Assembly: GCA_021648525.1 (NCBI GenBank)
Contig: JAKISP010000014.1
Coordinates: 1 to 64,000 of the forward strand
Length of the DNA stretch: 64,000 nt
Reading direction: 5' to 3'
Origin: Gammaproteobacteria bacterium
Lineage (GTDB): Bacteria; Pseudomonadota; Gammaproteobacteria; SZUA-140
Shown: one piece after another, positions 50,082-61,500 of the stretch
Numbering within the stretch: position 1 is the stretch's first letter
Layout of the letters: each line of letters starts with the position of its first letter
Notes under the pieces: model-generated
Database searches by the model: none
The model's input: the letters and a program-made list of their open reading frames with translations, nothing else
What the model was told of the DNA's origin: nothing
Program-made: the position numbers and the translations under genes

Positions 50082-53060
50082 TTACGCGATACGCTCGATT
50101 AATTCATTAGCATCTTTTTTCTGATCATCATTACCATCAGCCGTCACTTCATCAAGAATACCTTTAGCGCTCTCATTATCACCCATATCAATATAGGCCC
50201 GCGCAAGGTCTAACTTGGTACCCACCTCATCCTCAGCTGAAAATAGCTCACTATCTTCAAGCTCGTCAGAGTCATCATCAAGCGAAGAGATTTCATCACT
50301 AAAGTCAGATAGCCAGTCATCATCAGTAGAAGATGTAACATCATCGCTTGCATCCAGACCAGAAAATAGATCGTTTTCAACGTCATGATCAGTCGTCACT
50401 GCGATTGATTCAACTAACGCTTCTGTTGTGTCTACTTTAGCGGCTGTAGAATCAACATCCAGCTCCCCGGACGGCTCTTCATCCAATACCAGTTCATCAC
50501 TAATGGACTCAGATGCTGCCAGTCCAGATTCAAGCGCCAGATCATCGTTCGATGAGCGTTCATCGTTAGCCTCAAATACGACATCTTCAGCTCTTAAATC
50601 ATCCACCGCAGCAATTTCATCGTTCTCCTGTGGCTCAACCTCGGTAGGCTCATCAAATGTAAGTTCATCCACCGCCTCTGACAGATCAAGTACATCATTG
50701 GCACCAGCTACTGACTCCAGTTCAAACTCATTATCAGGTGCTTTTTCAGCAGCATTATTATCTAAGGTATTTGCTTCTTTTTTCTGCACATCAACATCAG
50801 TCACCATATCCATCGCAGAATCCAGGCTAGCTTCTAGCTCACCAAGATCATCCAGTGCATCAAAAGCGCCGCTTAATTCACCCTCATCAAGCCCACCAAA
50901 ATCACTTAACTCATCACTACTAACATCAGAGAATGGGTTTTCACTTTCACTAACAGACTCCACTTCAGCCGTAATATCACTGTCAGAAAGATCCAGATCA
51001 TCAAGATCCAGATCACCACCCAGGTCAGGTAGATCAATATCAAGCTCATCATTGATACCAGTGCTATCCATCACCGCATCAACTTCTTCATTAAAAAGCA
51101 CACTGGTTGGCGCAATCTTCTTACCCATCTCAGCGACACTCTTCCAGGTGTCGTTATCTGTACCGCCTAGCGAAGCTCGCAGACTTTCTGCCTGTTCAAC
51201 GAATGCATCTTTCTTATCACTCGCGGCATAAACTTCTAACAATTTAACCTGGATATCATGACGCTCAGGCTCATTCTGTACTGCTTCACTTAACAGCTCT
51301 TCTGCCTTATCGAATCGGCGATATGCAAGGTATACATCGGCTTCAGCGATTGCATCAATTTCGTCATCATCGTTTACATCCATACCACCCGAACTAGAGT
51401 ACTCTGGGATAACGTCATTCAATACAGATTCAACAGCCTCATCACTGACATGCTCATCAACGGCGGCAGCCTCGCTATCTAATGGTACGGAATAATCAAT
51501 CTCAGACAGTTCTTCTTCAAAAGCCGCCATTTTACGGCGACGAACAACCAGCGCTCCTGCCACCAGGCCAATTAAGACAAGCCCACCTAGCGCAAGAATG
51601 GGATCAATACTACCCAGCAGCGAATCAATATTTAACATCGATCCGACACTACCTAAAATACTGTCAACCACTGATAAAGCTTCATCTATAATTGATGGTT
51701 CAATCGTTGGCGTCGCCGGCACTATCACAGGGGAAACCGTTCTTTTCGACTCCTCAGTGGCTACCACTTCACTCTGCAAGGCAGCGTCAGCAACATCCGT
51801 TACAGACATGTCATTTGATAACTCAGCCCCATCAGGCAACATAACACGATCGTTTGCCGCTAATTCAGCAGCCGCAACAACCTCAGGACTTAACTGCATA
51901 GCAGAAAGGGTATCACCTTTGAGGGTAATCAAGCGCTGCATTGAAGATAACTGCTCTTCTAATGCAGAAAGTCGTTTTCTCAGCTCTGCATTTTCCTGGC
52001 GACTCACATCAGCAGATTCCAGTGCAAATGCCAGCTCCTGTCTCACCTCGCCATCACTCGCACCCAGTTTACTGCCTGAACCAGATTGAGAAACGCTCTC
52101 ATCAGGTGCGACTAGCGTCAACCTTGATGAGGTTTTACTGCCTGAACTACCGACACTACTAGCACCGTTGCGTCTGGTGCCGAGTGGTCGCTGTCCTGCT
52201 GCCAGCGCAGCTGAATGTTTAGCATCAACCCACTGATCATATTGGAGTTTTGAAATTTTTTCAGCCTCAGCAGCTGACACCGAGGCGATGCTGGCAGGAT
52301 CCAGAATTCGCAAAAAATAGCCTGCATTCAGATCATTGATATTTTGATTCTCAAACGCCTCTGGATTTTCATTCAAGAGCGCAATCATTACCTGCTGAAC
52401 AGTAACGCTTCTATCCGGTCTCATTTCAGACGCAATTTTCCACAGAGTATCTGTTCTTTTTACAGGGCCGTATGTAATTTCACCGCTATCAGATCTCGAA
52501 ACAGTACTGGTTCCAGGTCTGAACCGAGACACTTGACGAATAGAAGACGCACTCGGCGCTACCGTCGATGCATCCAGGGTTAGCAAATGGCTATCTGCCG
52601 ACGACTCTGATTCAAACAATGGAATATCAAGTGCCGCAGGTCGCTCATCAACCAGTACAGGTGGATCCAGCAACAGTGTGTATTCACGCAACACACGACC
52701 GCCAGGCCAGTTTGCTTCTATAATAAAATCAAGAAATGGCTCTTTTACTGGCTCATGCGATGTGATTTTAAGATAGGTATCGCCATTGACACGTTTTGCA
52801 ACGCTAAATTTAAGCTTTGTCAGAAATAATGGGCGTTCAAGTCCCGCTTTTTCAAAAGCCTGCTGCGATGCCAGTTTAACAACAATTTCTTCAACTGTTG
52901 TATTGCCTACCGATAACAACCCGATTTCAGCATCCAATGGCTGATTGAGTGCTGAATGCAGGTTGATCTCACCAAGACCGAGCGAAAAACTATTAACCGG
53001 CAATAACAATAGAAGCATGGCGAATACTTTTGCCATATCTTTCATCAGTCCAGGTAACAT
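50082..53060 (-). CDS. fimV: FimV-type polar hub protein
   Basis: About 992 residues from the ATG at 53060, which has an excellent AAAGGAG 5 bases upstream. A signal peptide and N-terminal FimV domain (LGLGEINLHSALNQPLDAEI), a LysM-like segment (TLWKIASEMRPD...), a coiled coil near 370-400, a single membrane helix (ALGGLVLIGLVAGALVV), a very acidic cytosolic region and a C-terminal TPR-like motif (KLDLARAYIDMGDNESAKGIL) match FimV of Pseudomonas and HubP of Vibrio. It organises type IV pili and polar signalling. The leuB-asd-fimV order supports the call. Confidence 0.93.
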   Translation of the reverse strand: MLPGLMKDMAKVFAMLLLLLPVNSFSLGLGEINLHSALNQPLDAEIGLLSVGNTTVEEIVVKLASQQAFEKAGLERPLFLTKLKFSVAKRVNGDTYLKITSHEPVKEPFLDFIIEANWPGGRVLREYTLLLDPPVLVDERPAALDIPLFESESSADSHLLTLDASTVAPSASSIRQVSRFRPGTSTVSRSDSGEITYGPVKRTDTLWKIASEMRPDRSVTVQQVMIALLNENPEAFENQNINDLNAGYFLRILDPASIASVSAAEAEKISKLQYDQWVDAKHSAALAAGQRPLGTRRNGASSVGSSGSKTSSRLTLVAPDESVSQSGSGSKLGASDGEVRQELAFALESADVSRQENAELRKRLSALEEQLSSMQRLITLKGDTLSAMQLSPEVVAAAELAANDRVMLPDGAELSNDMSVTDVADAALQSEVVATEESKRTVSPVIVPATPTIEPSIIDEALSVVDSILGSVGSMLNIDSLLGSIDPILALGGLVLIGLVAGALVVRRRKMAAFEEELSEIDYSVPLDSEAAAVDEHVSDEAVESVLNDVIPEYSSSGGMDVNDDDEIDAIAEADVYLAYRRFDKAEELLSEAVQNEPERHDIQVKLLEVYAASDKKDAFVEQAESLRASLGGTDNDTWKSVAEMGKKIAPTSVLFNEEVDAVMDSTGINDELDIDLPDLGGDLDLDDLDLSDSDITAEVESVSESENPFSDVSSDELSDFGGLDEGELSGAFDALDDLGELEASLDSAMDMVTDVDVQKKEANTLDNNAAEKAPDNEFELESVAGANDVLDLSEAVDELTFDEPTEVEPQENDEIAAVDDLRAEDVVFEANDERSSNDDLALESGLAASESISDELVLDEEPSGELDVDSTAAKVDTTEALVESIAVTTDHDVENDLFSGLDASDDVTSSTDDDWLSDFSDEISSLDDDSDELEDSELFSAEDEVGTKLDLARAYIDMGDNESAKGILDEVTADGNDDQKKDANELIERIA

Positions 53061-53148
53061 TCTTTCTCCTTTTCGTCTAAACATCATCTCAACACCTTAA
53101 GAATCCAATGGTTGCAAGATTGTTAACGGCAGCTTTTTCAGAAACTCA

Positions 53149-54177
53149 CTAATTTATATATTTTTTTATTAAAATTTCCGCAATCTGCACACTATTAAGT
53201 GCCGCACCCTTTCTAACATTGTCGGCAACTACCCATAAATTCAGGCCACGAGGATGTGAAATATCCTCACGAATTCTGCCTACATAAACAGGATCCGTTC
53301 CAACTGATTCTGTTACTGCTGTAGGGTAACCACCATTTTCACGTTCATCCAGCACCACAACACCAGTTGCATCCTGTAACGCAGCAATTGCATCATCAAC
53401 AGAAATCTTTTTTCTGGTCTCAATATGTACCGCTTCAGAATGACCATAAAAGACAGGGACTCTAACTGCCGTTGGGTTAACTTCGATATCGTCATCCGCA
53501 AAGATTTTTTTAGTCTCCCACACCATCTTCATCTCTTCTTTGGTGTATCCATTTTCCATAAATACATCAATTTGAGGTAATACATTAAAGGCGATCTGTT
53601 TGGGGTAGACCTTTGTATCAATTTCTTTGCCAGTGAGCAGTGCGGCAGTCTGCCCTGCGAGCTCTTCAATCGCCGGTTTACCGCTGCCAGAAACTGCCTG
53701 ATAAGTAGCTACATTGATACGTTCAATCCCAACCAGATCATAGATGGGCTTTAGCGCCACCAACATCTGAATGGTCGAACAATTTGGATTGGCGATGATA
53801 TTTCGATTTTTGTAATCCGCCACTGCTTCCGGATTAACTTCTGGCACTACCAATGGGATGTCATCCTCATAACGAAAATGCGAGGTGTTATCGATCACCA
53901 CACAACCAGCAGCACCCGCGATTGGCGCATATTTCGCCGAAATATCCCCACCAGCAGAAAATAGCGCTACCTGTACCTTTGAGAAATCAAAGGTATCCAG
54001 GTCTTCTACCCTGATATGCTTACCATGAAACTCAACACGCTTGCCTGCAGAACGACTACTCGCCAGTGGGTACAAGGTATCAACCGGGAAGTCACGTTCA
54101 GCCAGAATTTCGATGATGGTTTCACCCACTGCACCAGTAGCACCCACCACAGCAACATTATATTTTTTACTCATCAC
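53149..54177 (-). CDS. asd: Aspartate-semialdehyde dehydrogenase
   Basis: A 342-residue enzyme of the lysine/threonine/methionine pathway. The NADP motif is VVGATGAVGETI, the active-site Cys is in IANPNCSTIQM, and the later AVSGSGKPAIEEL and RVPVFYGHSEAV are family-specific. Gene order leuB-asd-fimV is conserved in many gammaproteobacteria. It has two ATG codons at the start, either usable. Confidence 0.97.
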   Translation of the reverse strand: MMSKKYNVAVVGATGAVGETIIEILAERDFPVDTLYPLASSRSAGKRVEFHGKHIRVEDLDTFDFSKVQVALFSAGGDISAKYAPIAGAAGCVVIDNTSHFRYEDDIPLVVPEVNPEAVADYKNRNIIANPNCSTIQMLVALKPIYDLVGIERINVATYQAVSGSGKPAIEELAGQTAALLTGKEIDTKVYPKQIAFNVLPQIDVFMENGYTKEEMKMVWETKKIFADDDIEVNPTAVRVPVFYGHSEAVHIETRKKISVDDAIAALQDATGVVVLDERENGGYPTAVTESVGTDPVYVGRIREDISHPRGLNLWVVADNVRKGAALNSVQIAEILIKKYIN

Positions 54178-54208
54178 TATATCCCTTACGTTTAATCTCT
54201 TTTTACCA

Positions 54209-55285
54209 CTAATTCAGTGCCGCAACAATCGCATCGCCCATTTCACTGGTTGATACCTTACGCGAACCTTCGGTATGAATATCCGCCGTACGTAGTCCTT
54301 TATCCAGCACCTCATTGACCGCGACTTCGATGTGATTGGCCATTGCCGATTGACCTAACGAATAACGCAGCAACATCGCCACCGATAGAATCGTCGCAAG
54401 TGGATTGGCTATCCCCTGCCCAGCAATGTCTGGTGCAGAGCCGTGAATCGGTTCGTACATCCCCTTACCATTCGCATCCAGCGATGCCGATGGCAGCATC
54501 CCGATCGAGCCGGTCAGCATCGCCGCGCAATCTGACAAAATATCGCCAAACATATTGGTGGTCACCATCACATCAAACTGCTTCGGTGCACGTACCAACT
54601 GCATCGCGGCGTTATCGACATACATATGGCTCAGCTCAATCTCAGGGTAATCCTTCGCCACACGGATCATCACCTCACGCCATAGCTCGGTACATTCCAA
54701 AACGTTTGCTTTATCGACCGAGCAGACACGTTTGTCACGCTTCATCGCAATCTCAAATGCAGAGCGGCCGATGCGCTCAATCTCTGACTCTTTATAGATC
54801 AATGTATTGAATCCCTGCTTTTCGCCATTCTCCAATGTGCGTATACCGCGCGGTTGACCAAAGTAGATACCACCAGTCAGCTCACGCACAATCATAATAT
54901 CGAGACCCGAAACCACTTCTGGCTTCAGTGTTGAGGCATCGGCTAATTGTGGATAGAGAATCGCCGGACGCAAATTTGAGAACAGCTCCAGATTCGCTCG
55001 CAGACCCAGCAGCCCCTTCTCTGGACGAACCGCAATATCGAGTGATTCCCATTGATGGCCACCCACCGCGCCTAACAGAATCGCATCACAACGCTTCGCC
55101 TTTTCAAGCGTCTCATCCGGTAGTGGAGAACCCGCGGCATCGTAAGCTGCACCGCCCACCAGACCGTGCTCCAGTTCGATCTCAAGACCCTGGTTTTTTT
55201 GCAATGCTTCAAGCACCTTTATCGCCTCGGCCACAATCTCAGGACCGATGCCGTCACCAGGTAAAACCAATATTTTTTTAGTCAT
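54209..55285 (-). CDS. leuB: 3-isopropylmalate dehydrogenase
   Basis: A 358-residue leucine-biosynthesis enzyme. Features are [11 protein letters not shown], the [17 protein letters not shown] region, [14 protein letters not shown] substrate site, [30 protein letters not shown] and [15 protein letters not shown]. It oxidises and decarboxylates 3-isopropylmalate with NAD. It lies downstream of leuD across a 120-base gap holding a hairpin, and ends 31 bases before asd. Confidence 0.97.
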   Translation of the reverse strand: MTKKILVLPGDGIGPEIVAEAIKVLEALQKNQGLEIELEHGLVGGAAYDAAGSPLPDETLEKAKRCDAILLGAVGGHQWESLDIAVRPEKGLLGLRANLELFSNLRPAILYPQLADASTLKPEVVSGLDIMIVRELTGGIYFGQPRGIRTLENGEKQGFNTLIYKESEIERIGRSAFEIAMKRDKRVCSVDKANVLECTELWREVMIRVAKDYPEIELSHMYVDNAAMQLVRAPKQFDVMVTTNMFGDILSDCAAMLTGSIGMLPSASLDANGKGMYEPIHGSAPDIAGQGIANPLATILSVAMLLRYSLGQSAMANHIEVAVNEVLDKGLRTADIHTEGSRKVSTSEMGDAIVAALN

Positions 55286-55334
55286 GTTTACTCTTCCACA
55301 CTATTAATCTAAATTTGTAACGACTCAATAACCT

Positions 55335-55381
55335 GTGGCAATAAACGCCCTCCCCTATCAAGGGGAAGGTTGGATTGCCAC
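55335..55381. repeat. Nested inverted repeat between leuD and leuB
   Basis: An outer perfect 8-bp inverted repeat (GTGGCAAT at 55335-55342, ATTGCCAC at 55374-55381) surrounds an inner pair (TCCCCT at 55351-55356 with AGGGGA at 55361-55366). The 47-bp unit sits in the short gap between the leuD and leuB genes. It has the look of a repetitive extragenic palindrome or a small mobile unit. No second copy was spotted in the window. Confidence 0.5.
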
Positions 55382-55405
55382 GGATTGTCAATAGTTATCT
55401 CTGCA

Positions 55406-56065
55406 TTAAGAGGCAAACAACCACGGCGCATCCTGTTTTCGTTTCGTCTCGTAATCATGCACAGCATCGGCATGCTGCAGACTCAACCCGATTTCATCTA
55501 GCCCCTGCAACAGACACGCTTTACGAAAATTATCGATTTCAAAACGCATCGTCTCGCCACTCGGCAAAGTAACATGCTGTGCTGCCAGATCAACCTTTAA
55601 ACGGTAACCTTCGCTTGCCTCAATCTCGTTGAAAAGGCGATCCACCTCATCGCCACTGAGTGCAAATGGCAATACCCCATTCTTGAAACAGTTGTTATAA
55701 AAGATATCCGCGAAACTCGGCGCGATCACCACCCGAATGCCATAATCCAACAGCGCCCACACCGCATGTTCGCGCGACGAACCGCAACCGAAGTTATCAC
55801 GTGCGATCAGAATCTGCGCACCGTTATAACGCGGCTGGTTCAGCACGAAATCCGCATTCAATGGTCGACCACTACTATACCCAAGGGGCACGCCGTCCTG
55901 ATCCGGCTCACCCACATCAAGGTAACGCCACTCATCAAACAGGTTTGGCCCAAAGCCACTGCGTTTAACCGACTTCAAGAATTGTTTAGGGATGATCGCA
56001 TCGGTATCAACGTTGGCACGATCCAACGGCACCACTAAACCATCTAATGTTGTAAATGCATCCAT
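55406..56065 (-). CDS. leuD: 3-isopropylmalate dehydratase small subunit
   Basis: A 219-residue small subunit of isopropylmalate isomerase. It shows [12 protein letters not shown], the [14 protein letters not shown] loop that closes the active site, and [15 protein letters not shown]. It works with LeuC to interconvert 2- and 3-isopropylmalate. LeuC ends 5 bases upstream, so the two are translationally coupled. Confidence 0.97.
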   Translation of the reverse strand: MDAFTTLDGLVVPLDRANVDTDAIIPKQFLKSVKRSGFGPNLFDEWRYLDVGEPDQDGVPLGYSSGRPLNADFVLNQPRYNGAQILIARDNFGCGSSREHAVWALLDYGIRVVIAPSFADIFYNNCFKNGVLPFALSGDEVDRLFNEIEASEGYRLKVDLAAQHVTLPSGETMRFEIDNFRKACLLQGLDEIGLSLQHADAVHDYETKRKQDAPWLFAS

Positions 56066-56070
56066 TTGAA

Positions 56071-57504
56071 TTACACCTCTTCTTTATTGTCCGGGGTCTG
56101 CATATATTGCGCGACGTCAACGAAATGACCCGCAATCGCCGCTGCTGCCGCCATCGCTGGACTCACCAGATGGGTGCGTCCGCCCTGCCCCTGGCGCCCT
56201 TCGAAATTACGATTCGAGGTCGAGGCACAATGTTCTCCATCACCTAATCGATCTGCATTCATCGCCAGGCACATCGAACAACCCGGTTCACGCCACTCAA
56301 AACCCGCTTCGGTAAAAACCTGATCAAGCCCTTCCGCTTCCGCCTGACGCTTTACCAATCCCGATCCCGGCACCACCAACGCCTGATTAATGCTCTCTGC
56401 CACCTGACGCCCATTGATCAGCGCTGCGGCATCACGCAAATCTTCGATACGTGAGTTAGTGCAGGAACCGATAAAGACCTTGTCGAGCTTGATGTCAGTA
56501 ATCGCCTGCCCACCTTCAAGCCCCATATAAACCAGCGCGCGTTCAATATTGCCACGCTTCACGCTGTCCGCCTCATCTTCGGGACGCGGCACAGTGCCAC
56601 CGACCGGCAGTACCATCTCCGGCGAGGTACCCCAGGTAACCTGCGGTTCAATCGCCGCACCATCTATCGTCACGACACGATCAAATTCAGCACCTTCATC
56701 ACTATGCAGATCGGCCCAGGCCGCTTTCGCCTGCTCCCACTGCTCAGGCTTCGGCGCATAAATGCGGCCGCGCACATATTCGATGGTCTTGTCATCGACC
56801 GCCACCATACCGACGCGCGCACCCGCCTCAATCGTCATGTTGCAGAGTGTCATGCGCCCTTCAACCGACAGTGCACGTACCGCCTCGCCACCAAACTCGA
56901 TCGCGTAACCAGTGCCGCCCGCAGTACCGATCTCACCGATAATCGCCAGTGCCATATCTTTAGCCGAGACGCCGTCACGCAAGCGACCGCCGACCTGAAT
57001 CAGCATGTTTTTTGATTTCTTCTGAATCAGGCACTGCGTCGCCAATACATGCTCAACCTCAGAAGTGCCGATGCCAAACGACAACGCGCCCAATGCGCCG
57101 TGGGTTGAGGTGTGGGAATCACCACACACCACCGTCATTCCCGGCAGGGTCGCACCCGACTCCGGGCCAACCACATGCACGATCCCCTGACGCGGGTCAT
57201 CCATCTTGTATTCAGTCAACCCAAACTCGTCGCAGTTGTTATCTAGCGTCTCGACCTGAATGCGTGCGACTGTCTCTTCGATCCCTCTGCTACGATCAGT
57301 GGTCGGCACATTGTGATCCGGTGTCGCCAATACAGAATCGGCTCGCCATGGTTTTCGGCCTGCCATGCGCAGCCCTTCAAAGGCTTGTGGTGAGGTCACC
57401 TCATGTACCAGGTGTCTATCTATATAGAGAACGCTGGCACCCTCATCTGTTTCACGAACTTGATGTGAATCCCACAATTTATCATATAAAGTATTCTTTG
57501 ACAT
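56071..57504 (-). CDS. leuC: 3-isopropylmalate dehydratase large subunit
   Basis: A 477-residue Fe-S aconitase-family subunit. It carries [37 protein letters not shown], the cluster ligands in [14 protein letters not shown] and [12 protein letters not shown], and a C-terminal [10 protein letters not shown]. With LeuD it makes isopropylmalate isomerase. It is the first gene of the leftward leuCDB-asd-fimV cluster and is divergent from a LysR gene, its likely regulator. Confidence 0.97.
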   Translation of the reverse strand: MSKNTLYDKLWDSHQVRETDEGASVLYIDRHLVHEVTSPQAFEGLRMAGRKPWRADSVLATPDHNVPTTDRSRGIEETVARIQVETLDNNCDEFGLTEYKMDDPRQGIVHVVGPESGATLPGMTVVCGDSHTSTHGALGALSFGIGTSEVEHVLATQCLIQKKSKNMLIQVGGRLRDGVSAKDMALAIIGEIGTAGGTGYAIEFGGEAVRALSVEGRMTLCNMTIEAGARVGMVAVDDKTIEYVRGRIYAPKPEQWEQAKAAWADLHSDEGAEFDRVVTIDGAAIEPQVTWGTSPEMVLPVGGTVPRPEDEADSVKRGNIERALVYMGLEGGQAITDIKLDKVFIGSCTNSRIEDLRDAAALINGRQVAESINQALVVPGSGLVKRQAEAEGLDQVFTEAGFEWREPGCSMCLAMNADRLGDGEHCASTSNRNFEGRQGQGGRTHLVSPAMAAAAAIAGHFVDVAQYMQTPDNKEEV

Positions 57505-57615
57505 CGAGTTTACTCCTGCTTTCCAACCTCCCCACGGAGATCAGCTATCTATGCGGTCTATCCTAATAAGGGCAATATACGCCGACCTCACTCATTAATC
57601 TAATTCATCTTTTTC

Positions 57616-57643
57616 ATCTATTGCATTCCATTTTAGAATAGAT
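57616..57643. promoter_or_regulatory. Inverted repeat in leuC-lysR divergent region, probable LysR operator
   Basis: ATCTATT at 57616-57622 and AATAGAT at 57637-57643 are perfect inverted 7-mers 14 bases apart, ending 3 bases before the ATG of the LysR gene. LysR-type regulators usually bind such interrupted dyads in the divergent promoter region. Its closeness to the start would suit autorepression. No clear SD stands before the start, where the right arm lies. Confidence 0.5.
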
Positions 57644-57646
57644 AAA

Positions 57647-58525
57647 ATGACCACTATGAACATCTCAGATCTCAAAGCATTTGTCACCGTTGCAGAACAG
57701 CACTCCTTTTCACTGGCCGCTGAGAGGCTACATCTGACTCAACCAGCGATCAGCAAACGGATCGCCACACTGGAAAGCACACTCGATACCAGACTTTTTG
57801 ACCGCATAGGACGCTCGATCCAACTCACCACCGCCGGCCGCGCACTATTAAGCCACGCACAGAAAATCCTGCTAGCGGTCGAAGATAGCCGGCGCGCCAT
57901 CCACAATCTCTCAGGTAAAGTGAGCGGGAAATTAAGCATCGGTACCAGTCACCATATTGGCCTGCATCGACTACCCAACGTGCTCAAAACTTTTGGCCAA
58001 CAATTCCCCGATGCACAGCTAGACCTGCATTTTTTAGACTCTGAAACCGCCTGCCTTGAAGTCGAACACGGCGAGTTCGAACTAGCGGTTGTGACACTCC
58101 CCCCTTTTGGAAACAGCCCACTCACCATGATCCCGATCTGGCAGGACCCACTGGAGCTAGTCACCGCCCTTGACCATCCCCTCTGTGCGCTCAAACAGAT
58201 AACACTGACACAGCTAGCAAAACACCCCGCCATTCTGCCATCACACGGCACCTTTACACGTGCACTGATCGAGCACCACTTTAACCACAAACAACATCGA
58301 CTCAATGTCCGCCTCGAAACCAACTACCTCGAAACCATCAAGATGCTGGTAGCAATCGGCCAGGGGTGGAGCGTACTGCCCGCAACGCTGATCGATGAGA
58401 GTCTACGTGTGCATCACGGCCACTTTTCTACAAAGCGTATTCTGGGAATCACTCATCACCCCAAACGCACTCTCTCCAATGCCGCACAGGCATTCATTAC
58501 CACCTGCCAATTGGCAGGTTCATAA
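57647..58525 (+). CDS. LysR family regulator, divergent from leuC
   Basis: A 292-residue LysR-type protein. The helix-turn-helix is within LKAFVTVAEQHSFSLAAERLHLTQPAISKRIATLE, followed by a linker and a co-inducer domain from about residue 90 (LSIGTSHHIGLHRLP). A second ATG 9 bases on is an equally good start. Location beside leuC suggests control by a leucine-pathway intermediate such as isopropylmalate. Its last 6 bases overlap the end of the convergent large regulator gene. Confidence 0.92.
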   Translation: MTTMNISDLKAFVTVAEQHSFSLAAERLHLTQPAISKRIATLESTLDTRLFDRIGRSIQLTTAGRALLSHAQKILLAVEDSRRAIHNLSGKVSGKLSIGTSHHIGLHRLPNVLKTFGQQFPDAQLDLHFLDSETACLEVEHGEFELAVVTLPPFGNSPLTMIPIWQDPLELVTALDHPLCALKQITLTQLAKHPAILPSHGTFTRALIEHHFNHKQHRLNVRLETNYLETIKMLVAIGQGWSVLPATLIDESLRVHHGHFSTKRILGITHHPKRTLSNAAQAFITTCQLAGS

Positions 58526-61500
58526 GGATTCATCATGAGCAGAATCGGGAAGCTTCTTGTATTCACTTTCTACTTCATATGAGGGCTTTGAGTGACGTTC
58601 TCGCATTAGCCTCTGTTGACAGGTTTTGTAGATATGCACCGCATCAGAAAATCGATGTTGCGATCTGAATAGCTTCATCAACATCAAGCAGGCTTTTTCA
58701 GCTAGCGGAAATACCGCATTGATCTTCTTTAAACATGTTTCCGCTTCCTTAGCGCTATTATTGAGCAACCAATAATCCGCGAGCTTAAACAAAGTATTTA
58801 ACAATTTTGAATTTATTTTCTGTTGCTCGTGGAGCGCGATAGGCAGATGTTCTTCAGAACAGAGAAAATCACCGTGGTAAACACGATAGATACGATTCTC
58901 ATGTTTTTTTATCTCATCATCAGTGACACCTTTAGTTTCAATCAAGGATGCTAGTGTGTCAATTTCGCTATTCAACGCCCATGTATCCAGCCAGCAGTAT
59001 CGTTTATTGAGCGATAACGTGCCTTCACGGTTGATTAACACATGATGCAGTCCAAGCATTTTCCTTAACCGGAAAAGCGTCGTATCAAATAACTGATGTG
59101 CCGCATCACCTTCGGCATCGGGCCAGACGTTCTCACTGATGCGTTCTTCTCGTACTTGCGTTCCACCAAATGCGATTAAGGTTTTTAACAATGCAAAAAG
59201 CTTAGGACGACTGCGGGCGGGTGCTTCCAGTCGTTGTCCATCAATGTAAATTTCAAAGCGGCCCAGCGTATAAATGCGAATGGGCCAGGGCCACTCTTCT
59301 ATATCATAAGGTGGAGTTCCAGGCATTAACTGACGTTGACTGATGATTTTTTGCGCGACAACAGATTCTATATCGTGCCGTATCGCCTGCATCAGGATTT
59401 GGGTTAATTCATCTTCAGCGATCCATAATCCTGGCAGCAGATGATACTGTCTGGCCAGTAACAGTGATTTCTTTAAAAAAACCAGCGCTGAATCTCGTTG
59501 GCCGAGAGACCAGTCGAGAATAGCCGCCAGAAGTAGGCGTTGAAACTGGTGAAAATTACTATTCATTTGAATCGCAAGATCATTAGAAGCATTCATATGA
59601 TGCATCGCTTTTTCGATATTGCCGTCAAGCAGATAGAATTGCGCACGGTTCAGGTGTGCAGAACTTTGAAAAAAAGGCAAACCTGATGCCATTGAAGAGT
59701 CCAGAGCGGCTTTACTATAATAGCGTGCCGCCTCATTATCACCGTTACGACAGGAATAAACTGTATGAAGCATATGGTAAAGCACAAGATGAGTTTGACC
59801 TGATTCACTGGCAACCGGTGTCGCAGCATCCAGTAGCTTCTTTGCTTCTTCATTATTATGATCCATCAAAGCCGCTGCAGCCCCATGAGTGAGCAGGCCA
59901 AAGTTTAACAGGGGCAGGTTGTATTCTTTAACGCGCAATAATCCTTCTTTAGCTGCCGCCAGGGACTTTTTCGCCTGGCCTGTTGCCCATAAAAAACAGC
60001 AATGAATGGTGTACCATAAAATCGTCGGCACATGCTCAGATGAGTTGTTAAGCTGATTTTCCAGAACACGGTGATACATTGCCGCACGCTGAAAATCGCC
60101 CAGCCAAATACCATGTAGCGTTAGTGAAACCTGCCTTGTAATTCGCAAACTTGGAGGTAATTCAGCCATCGGTATATTTTCGATCCGTTCAAGCCATAAA
60201 CCAAAATCGTTGTGCCCAGGTGCGCGATGCAACAAGGCTGAAAACATTTTCAAGGTTAATACATTCAGGGCGGGTGGCACCACTTTTTGATCGAACACTG
60301 TTCGCAACTGGTCAACTTTCTCAATCCATGGATCCAGACTAACAAATTCATCTCGCTCAAACAGATAACTATCAATCACTCCCACAATGGACAGGCATTG
60401 CCCGGTGGCATCTGACATTGAGCTAAAATAATCGAAGGCTGCAACGAAATCCTGACGTGCCATCTGCGGTCGCATAGGCACAGTAGACATCCCGCGCCAA
60501 TACAGTAACCAGCCAGATGCCACAAGGGTTTCCGCAGGAATATGTTGCAGACATTTCATCAGCGTTTGCATACGATTGCCTATCAGTAATTCTTTCGCAC
60601 GCAGAATAATAAATTGTGCGAGACGTGTGACGTTGTTAATTTGAATTAATAGCGTCACAGCTGCTTCCAGAGCACCCTCTTTCTCTAACAAATCGATTGA
60701 AGTATCCAGAACTTGCTGTCGATTTTGAGCGCTCAAAGCCTCCTTGCTTTGTGCCATCAAGAGTGTTCGAAACAGAGGGTGATAGCGATAAATAATAGCG
60801 TCGCCTGCAATACGATAAGTAAAATAGCGTTGATCGTGAAGGTTTTTCAGTATATCGGCAACCTGAGGGTTCTGTGTCAGTGCCATGGCAGATTCAATGG
60901 AAAGGTCTGGCAAATAGCAGGTACGGTACAAGACCTCTCGCGTTTGATCATCAATATGTCTCAGGACTTCGTTCTTAAAATAATTCAGCAGTTCTTCCTG
61001 AGTATCAAACGCTTGCATTGCGGTGCTATCTATTTTGTTATTGCGTGACAGCAACAGCGTTAATCCAGCCACCCACCCAGCCATCACTTTTTGAAGCTTA
61101 TCGCACTGTTGCTGAGAAAAAATATCGATATCATGTATTGTTGCGAGCTGAGTGAGTTCATTATTATTAAAGTGAAGCTCTTTTTCTCGTAATGTATAAA
61201 TGAGTTGATTAAGGTTCAAGCGAGAAAACGCGGCGGGTAAGGCATGTCGGCCTATGATGAAAACCCGTCCATTGACGGGCAGTCCGTCAATCGCCACCGT
61301 AATCACATCGGCCCACTGCTGGGAGGGGCATTCGTGAATATCGTCAAATACCAGGTAAAAAGGGCAAGCCAGGCATTGATACACCGCCTCAAAATAGCGC
61401 CTGGCAAAGCCTTTAATATTTAGCCCATTTTCAGCCTGGTAGGAAGGAATAATTTTACGTTTCCCTGGTGCAACAACCTGTTGCACCGCAAGCGTAAAAT

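Noticed and set aside
50428-51231. 267-codon plus-strand frame inside fimV
   Set aside because: Serine-rich translation is the expected antisense of the Asp/Glu/Ser-rich acidic part of FimV. It is a shadow.
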